Part shown: piece after piece, positions 58,095 through 64,000 of the stretch
How positions within the stretch are numbered: position 1 is the first letter of the stretch
Layout: each line of letters starts with the position of its first letter
Source of the DNA: Pycnopodia helianthoides
Taxonomy: Eukaryota > Echinodermata > Asteroidea > Forcipulatida > Asteriidae
Direction of reading: 5' to 3'
Length of the DNA stretch: 64,000 bases
Assembly (NCBI GenBank): GCA_032158295.1
Contig: CM063251.1
Location: 11,261,016-11,325,015 of the forward strand
The notes under the pieces: generated by a model
What the model saw: the letters and a program-made list of their open reading frames with translations, nothing else
The model's database searches: none
Told to the model about the DNA's origin: nothing
Program-made: the position numbers and the translations under genes

Positions 58095-58190
58095 TTCTGC
58101 TACTTTAATCTGATTTCCGATTTGTTTGCCCTAAAAAAATCTGCAATATTGTTACTAAATAGCCTGAAAAGTCTGTAAAAGCCTTGTACT
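58095..58190 (+). repeat. Family E dispersed repeat
   Basis: TAATCTGATTTCCGATTTGT, AAATCTGCAATATTGTTACT and CTGAAAAGTCTGTAAAAGCC match 42555-42650. Confidence 0.72.
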
Positions 58191-59167
58191 TTGATAACAG
58201 TGTCTACTTTTATCCAAAGGGTCAAACATCATGCCCAAAGTTTCAAAAAGTCACATGTCGAATTACTAATGACATGCATAGTGTACGATGGACGATTTTA
58301 AATCTGTATTTTTAATTTTAAATGTACACAATTAATTTTGTACACTTATGACAACATGTTGTTGGTTGGAAAAAGAAAACCCATGTACAAACATTTCTTG
58401 CGACCATTGAGCAAGTTGCGACATACATTGATTAAGTTCAAATAATGTACCTTGCACTAAAAAGTTTATAGAATCTCAGCGGTGAATAATTTTATCAATA
58501 TCTGCGGCCAACATTTGGAAACATATGTGAAATTAAGCGGTCGTCTGACGAGGCAACATTACACTAATGTGTTTTGGATTGCGTTTTGATTGGCAAGCTA
58601 CACGAGCATGTCATGGCATTCCCATTTAGCCTGTTAGTCACAAGAAAAAAGCCTGCGGGTCCGCTGGAGATCATCACTCCAGAAATTTAATTGATATTAT
58701 TTCCAGATGTTTTTTACTGTGTGTGTGTTCACATCAGCACTCTAGATATTCAACTTGGAGTGTTATTATTGCATTGGTGTCACTGTCATTGCATGCTGCG
58801 GTTTTGTGGAGTAAATGTACAAAGCCTAGCAACACATCAGGAATGATCCGTGAGTCACACACTGCCAATGGGCCCAGAAAACTGTCTTTTACAGTCCCAG
58901 GAAATATTTCCAATAATTAATACATCAGGATCTGAGGATTGGACAGCGGAATCCGTGTGTATCGGCTGATATTTCCCTCTGGATTTTACAAGGAACACAT
59001 GTACAGTGTCTGTAAGTTATGCATGCCTTTACATTACATGTTTTATAAAGGGTGTTTTGACGTTGTGTTCAAAATGTGTGCTGGATCAGAGGGTGCTGAT
59101 TGTCATTTGGGCATAATGCGTGCATTATTTAACATCAATTTCTTTCTTTTCTCGATATTGGGACAGC
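58191..59167. other. Intronic stretch, nothing recognised
   Basis: It is AT-rich with short frames and no repeat match. Confidence 0.35.
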
Positions 59168-59455
59168 CATGTGATTTCTCAGGATTTTTTCCTGATTTCA
59201 GGTATTTCAAAATCTCCTTGATGAGCCCTTTAAACTATTTTGAAAGAAGTAAAGAATCACCAAAGGGAGGAAGAAATAGTCCACATTGTGTACAAACCTG
59301 GGGTTTTGTCTTTGCTGGTGTTGCACGGAGTCTGTAAACCTCCTGAATTGTAACATCTGAAAGGTTCTGGGTCTAGAATACGGGAAACCCAGACCTGCAA
59401 GCCATTTTTCAGGAATTTCCACTTTCGTCAAATCTAATCCCTGTTAGGATTAATC
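59168..59455 (+). repeat. Family H dispersed repeat, copy 3
   Basis: It begins GCCATGTGATTTCTCAGGAT and ends TCGTCAAATCTAATCCCTGT. It is colinear with 29829-30070 and 34917-35180 and in the same orientation. Confidence 0.85.
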
Positions 59456-61005
59456 CCCCCATGCTTTGATAATGGACATGGACATCGTTTGTCGGTGAAA
59501 GTGGCATCATTTGAGTGCACTTATTTTCAGTGAAATACCCGCACAGACTCCCAAGAAATCCCACTGGTCAGCACAGAATTTGTATTGACGGCAATCAATC
59601 TTTTAATGGAGGGTTGTCGCCAGGCAATCGTCATGAACTGAATTAATTATGACATCGGCATGAGTACTGAGGAGAGCGTCTGTACAGATGTTCCTTCGCT
59701 GTCTATGAAGCACGTTGGTTGGTATGGGAAGGTATTGGCTGTTGGCCAGGACACTGCTCGTCCAAGCTGGAGTAATAGTAGCGATGTGGGCCCTGCCTGC
59801 CAAGCTGACCATTCATGACTGAATGACCGTCCTTCGTGCATCCGCCTATTTGTCTTCAAAATTCCAAATCGAATCGATCATCAAGTACATTATATTTGTG
59901 AAAAATGGATGCTGAGGAATTTCTTACGGATCAGTGTTTTTCATTGACGCAACCTTTTGTTGCCAAAGGTGACTACTAAAATACATGAATACAACAAAAG
60001 TGGTTTGTGTACACCTTGTAACTTTTGTTTACAAAAAGGTTGATCTTAGACATTCCAGGGCACTTCCTGGCAGGCAAGATACTACACTGGCCATATGGGA
60101 CATTTTACATTTTGTGTCAAGGATATAAAAGAAATAGCTGAACAAGCTTTGAGGTGTGCCCCTTTCTTCAAATCAAAAGTTGATTCAATCTCCATGCAGT
60201 ATTGAGCTGTGTACAAATCATGCCTGCAGGAAGTTCAGGCTCTGTGGCCCTTTTACAATCATGTGATGTCACAGTTACATCGTCTATGTAATTTATTTCC
60301 TACCAGGATACATGTGAAGTATGTGAAGTATATTGGTTATAGGAAAATTTATTTTCATTTTCCTCCTCAGTCTAGCCACATCTATTTAAGGTTTAATTTT
60401 TTTCATTTCACTTAGTGATTTGTTTAAACAGTAATAATAATGATAGCATTCTCTAATGTAGGCTCCAAAAGCAGGAAAGAAAGTTCTGTGGTTTGTTCAA
60501 GAGGTTCTTTTATGTTTCAAGACTTCATGTTGGAATTCTGAATACAATACAGTCCTTGTGTTGGGTGTCTGACATGTATTAGACTGTTGTCTTTCAGGGC
60601 CAATTATTTGCAGGCAGGGACTCATTTGCACATGTCATGTACTACATGGTATCTGACTGATCCAATTCCAGATGTTGTGCAAGTTTCACCCCTAGAAACA
60701 CTGGTTGTTTTTGTTCTCCATGTAGCTAATAATACTGTTCACTGGAGATGCTACATGTTCTACGATTACTGCATGCCCCCAGGCTAGCTTGGCATTTAAA
60801 ACTTCTGAAGCTGCACCATAGAGGTTTTCCTCGGTGTTGAAAATTTGCACCTTGAGTCATGCTAGGTAATCGATTGTGGTAATGGGACTTGGATATCATT
60901 TAAAATAGTTTAGCCATATGGTCTCATCCATGAAGCTGAAAAAAACCTGGAGGTGAAAACCTAAACTTTACTTTAGTCTCTGACTGTTTTGGCTTTACTC
61001 TACTG
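59456..61005. other. Intronic stretch, nothing recognised
   Basis: Overlapping frames of about 70 codons at 59603-59859 on the minus strand have no known domain. Confidence 0.35.
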
Positions 61006-61014
61006 CCCCAGAAC

Positions 61015-61290
61015 TAGTCTTGGTGCAAGATGTTCTTGCGTTGTTAGTAAAACAATGCACACTCAACACTGGATATGTGTCACAACCATTCCGTCAATAG
61101 AGGGCGCTTTCTGGAAGCCACGAAACCCGTCAATTTGTGCTGGGCCTTTATGGGTGATGGAGACAGAGTAGTCAGGTTTTCGTGACAGCGCCCTCTATCG
61201 CCCAATGGCTCTTGTATGCGTGATAGTGTGCGATAGGGAGAAACGCAATAGTCGAGTGATAACGAACAACAATGTTTTGCACCAAGACTA
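61015..61290. mobile_element. TIR MITE with perfect 9-bp target duplication (Mutator-like?)
   Basis: The ends TAGTCTTGGTGCAAG and TTGCACCAAGACTA are inverted repeats. CCCCAGAAC occurs directly on both sides (61006-61014 and 61291-61299). A second, inner inverted pair, AGAGGGCGCT and AGCGCCCTCTAT, lies at about 61100 and 61190. A 9-bp duplication fits Mutator-like elements; Merlin (8-9 bp) is the alternative. It has no coding capacity. Confidence 0.9.
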
Positions 61291-61365
61291 CCCCAGAACC
61301 TCGACTGCAGGTTTGTTTGGATAATTAGGGCAGGTTGAGGATGCCAATAGAAGTTGATACTGAAG

Positions 61366-61627
61366 TTAAAGGTGGGGTCATAGATTAGTTTTGTTGTCAT
61401 TATGCTGATTTATAGGCAAAATTATCAAGAATCCCAAAAACTCGCCTTGAGATGAGTTTTGGAGGATCACATTTTTCAACATACTTGTATTTTGATTTCT
61501 AATCAATAGGGGTACCTCAGACCTAATAATTTCCCAGGTACCATTTTTATAACAAGTAGGCTTTCTGATGGAACTTACACAATTATTTTTTTCGGGGTCA
61601 CCACCAAAGTATGGCCTGTACCTTTAA
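61366..61627 (-). mobile_element. Family C TTAA MITE, short divergent copy
   Basis: TTAA (61366-61369) then AGGTGGGGTCATA; right end TATGGCCTGTACCT then TTAA (61624-61627). Inside are CTAATCAATAGGGGTAC and CATTATGCTGATTTATAGG, the reverse complement of family C blocks. Confidence 0.82.
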
Positions 61628-61850
61628 ACCATCATTGGTTGAACCTAAAGGAGCAAGGTCAGTTAATAGAGTACCTTCTGTATTCTACTACTAAAGCAAA
61701 TGTCACATATACATGTACATGTAGGTGTAAGGTGACAAAAATGGAGGGTAGGTGGTGGGGGGGGGGGCACCTCTTTAGATGCCTAACCTTGGACACTTTC
61801 CAGGGTTTGACTGTAGACTATATGCAATTTGGGGATTTTGATCATAGTTT

Positions 61851-62278
61851 AACCCTAACAGACTAGACCCTTGGGTAAACATACTGCCCAAATCCTTCAA
61901 TATCCTTCGGATTAAAGTGGTAATAAACCTAAAGTGCCCAAATCCTTCAATATCCTTCAAGTTATTGTAAGTATACATATTAGCCCAATCCTTCAAAATC
62001 CTTTTGAGACAGAAGTTAGGGAGTCAAAAAATGTCAAAAAAGCCCAAAACCTTCAGAATCCTATTTTGGCTAAGCTGCATAATACATAAAACCTTCAAAA
62101 TCCTCCTATGTAAAAACAGCCCGGTAGCGCAAGTCCTGCGAAATCCTACCCTAACAAAAACTCATTTTAGCCCAAAGCCTTCGAAATCCTCCTGTGTTGC
62201 AGATCCCTAATAGCCCAAGTCCTTCACAATCCTGCACTTTGGCAATGAGGATATTGTAGGACTTGGGTTCTTTAGGGT
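61851..62278 (-). repeat. Periodic CCCAAATCCTTC repeat, right member of an inverted pair
   Basis: AACCCTAACAGACTAGACCC at the left and ACTTGGGTTCTTTAGGGTTA at the right bracket a series of GCCCAAATCCTTCAATATCC-like units. It is the reverse complement of 10857-11278 over nearly its entire length, including the non-repeated spacers (GACAGAAGTTAGGGAGTC, TTTTGGCTAAGCTGCAT). The units themselves are degenerate relative to one another. Confidence 0.93.
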
Positions 62279-62803
62279 TAAGGTGTACTTGTCCTGATTG
62301 CAGTGAAGCATGTGTGCACATTTACAATGTACACCATATGTTCCCATTTACATTGTACCAATAAACAAAAAAGTTTCCCCATTTATTACAAATGTTCCCA
62401 CATTTAGTTCATGGTTTTTTGTCGTGTGTCACGCACAACAATAGTTTGACACATTTCTAATATTGAATTTTTTGCATTGTTCATCAAAAATTACTCATAA
62501 AGCTTTTGTTTCAACCTCCATGAGTCATGTGTATCATCGTTACGTGTGTTAATCTTTTACACAAAAACCTGAAGGTCGGCTGCAGAAATAATTATTGTTG
62601 TACACAACTGTTGTCACATGATAACTACAAGTACAGTAAGACGGTATAACGATACCGAAGGGTGTTTAGAAGTAAATGAATCGAGATTGCTATTGCAGTT
62701 TTTTTTCCTCCCTTGAGAAATACAAGTGTATAGAGTGGTACTGGTAAAGTGTTCACTGAAATTCAACTGGAGGTGTACTTTTTTTCCATTGCTTTCTGTG
62801 CAG

Positions 62804-62912
62804 GGTTTTGCTGCTAATCGAGCAAGACAATGAGGAGAAGCTGAAAGCATGGTACTTCACTCAACTGCAAGGCCTGAAGCAACGCATTGACCAGCTTCCC
62901 ATTACCGAAAAT
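62804..62912 (+). CDS. APC homologue, coding exon 4 (second coiled coil)
   Basis: Joined to the AG left by exon 3, the exon starts with Arg-Val and reads LLLIEQDNEEKLKAWYFTQL, then QGLKQRIDQLPITEN. Vertebrate APC at the same place has a closely similar run with the conserved W-Y/F-(A/T)QLQ and RID-LP-TEN cores. The exon is 109 bp, identical in length to human exon 5 (c.423-531), and like it starts in phase 2 and ends in phase 0. The acceptor is TTGCTTTCTGTGCAG and the donor AAT|GTAAGT. An open frame runs past the donor to 63053 but stops resembling APC, so the splice call stands. The protein continues beyond the window; the next exon (human exon 6 equivalent) was not found before base 64000. 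Confidence 0.96.
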
Positions 62913-64000
62913 GTAAGTCACGCCAATGACAATTGGACCGCCAATGATGTAACCCGCTCCATTTTTCACCTCTTTAAAGACGGCGACATGAATAAGTTGA
63001 TTGACAAATGTTCCAATTGTTTTCAAAAAGCAAGATGTACAAATGAAGGCTGAACCCTCGGGGTGTTATAGTTAACACTGAAACAAAAATTAAAACTTGG
63101 GATGAGGATGCTTATTTCTTAGAAGCCCCATTTGCAGATCATGCCCGAATTTGTGCGTCCATTACATAGGTTTAATGATAGCACGAACATCAGTTGGGCA
63201 AAATTCTTAATTGTTCACAAGTAACCGGAAACAGAGGTCAAATCTTATTCTGATTTTTGTTGTTGTTAATATATAAACAGAATCGCACATAAGTAAAACT
63301 TGGTTGCGACCAACTAGGTCAGCGGAGCTCAAATACGTGCTAGACCTGCACAGTCTATAGCTACTCAGCTTATTAAATAAGATACATTGAAGCTCTCCTC
63401 TTCACCATCTCAGCAGGGGTCGTCCGAGGTCACGGCTTCACAACAGGCTCAAGCCATTATCCCATTAATATTTATAGCAGAGTGCCTTATACTGTATGCC
63501 ATCCTGCCAGCATGGTCCATAATCAGTTGTCAGAGGGTTTTAATTCTTGAAATATTTTTTTTGGAAGGACGTCATACAACGCACATGAACATGTGTGTTT
63601 GTTTTATTTAGTCTGTTTGTATTTTGTTTTTGTTTATTTCTGTATGTGTGGGTTAAAAAGAAAAAAAAATTAATGTAGTTTTTTTTTTATCGAGACTCCA
63701 AATGAAATGTATCAAAGTCCAATATTTATGTGGATTTAGTTAGCACAAGTCACTTGCTTAATACATATGTCTTTTAGTTACACAATGGAACAACAGACCT
63801 AACAAAAAAGTTCTTTGCTCAACTTGCACCCCACAGAGGAATTTTTTAGACAAGGGAATAACAGGACAACAATAGCAGGACCCCGCAAACCTGATCTGTA
63901 AGGTTGTGTGCGTGTGCATAGCTTCACTTCAACTTAGCTAACTTAATCAAGTCTACAAAATCATGCTCTATGGCATTTTTGTAATCTAACTATTTTGTCG
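62913..64000 (+). other. APC intron 4, start only
   Basis: It begins GTAAGT. No recognisable APC exon or repeat family is visible up to the end of the window. A T/A-rich stretch lies at 63640-63690. Confidence 0.85.

Larger units (their letters stand above)
29337..62803 (+). other. APC intron 3 (33,467 bp)
   Basis: The donor is GTAAGA and the acceptor is TTGCTTTCTGTGCAG. The intron contains LINE 3' ends, several MITE families, SINEs, a 1.2-kb minisatellite and one member of the inverted periodic repeat, each listed separately. I found no convincing nested gene on either strand. Confidence 0.9.

Noticed and set aside
62913..63053. Open frame continuing past APC coding exon 4
   Set aside because: The similarity to APC ends exactly at a strong AAT|GTAAGT donor whose position and phase equal the human exon end. 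The read-through is chance.

Overview
The window is eukaryotic nuclear DNA: AT-rich, nearly gene-free over long stretches, with canonical GT-AG introns and many short transposon remnants. One gene is certain. Four coding exons on the + strand (27010-27084, 27645-27843, 29153-29336, 62804-62912) encode the first 189 residues of an adenomatous polyposis coli (APC) homologue: the N-terminal dimerisation coiled coil, a Ser/Pro-rich linker, and the start of the second coiled coil. The rest of the gene (armadillo repeats, beta-catenin and axin sites) lies beyond base 64000. The protein and the repeat content suggest a marine invertebrate, probably a non-vertebrate deuterostome such as an echinoderm. 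This is an inference and no species marker is visible.

Layout. Bases 1-26996 lie upstream of the first coding exon and hold the promoter and/or 5' UTR introns of APC, in which I could not place a 5' exon. They are filled with MITEs, SINEs and short tandem repeats. Bases 27010-29336 hold three coding exons in 2.3 kb. Bases 29337-62803 form one 33.5 kb intron containing a LINE graveyard (35.9-38.5 kb), a 1.2 kb 24-bp minisatellite (49.1-50.3 kb), a second LINE cluster (51.7-55.9 kb) and many MITEs. The fourth coding exon is at 62804-62912, followed by an intron that runs off the window.

Repeat families were defined by comparing copies inside the window; the letters used here are local labels. 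A, B and C are terminal-inverted-repeat (TIR) elements at TTAA targets. D is a short TIR element starting CAGGCCTG with 6-bp target duplications. E, G, H and L are dispersed repeats. F is a palindromic-ended element starting GGGCCCAA. There is also a piggyBac-like MITE, a hAT-like MITE, a MITE with a 9-bp target duplication, four tRNA-derived SINE types, and 3' ends of several LINE clades. A periodic 425-bp repeat occurs as an inverted pair 51 kb apart, flanking the first three coding exons.

I found no rRNA, intact tRNA, CRISPR array or prokaryotic-type system. The points most worth a second look are the APC intron-position changes, a tandem NAGNAG acceptor, a three-codon upstream ORF one base before the APC start, the minisatellite with a degenerate centre, the 6-bp-target MITE family, the SINE-like family with a central tRNA-like region, and the inverted periodic repeat.
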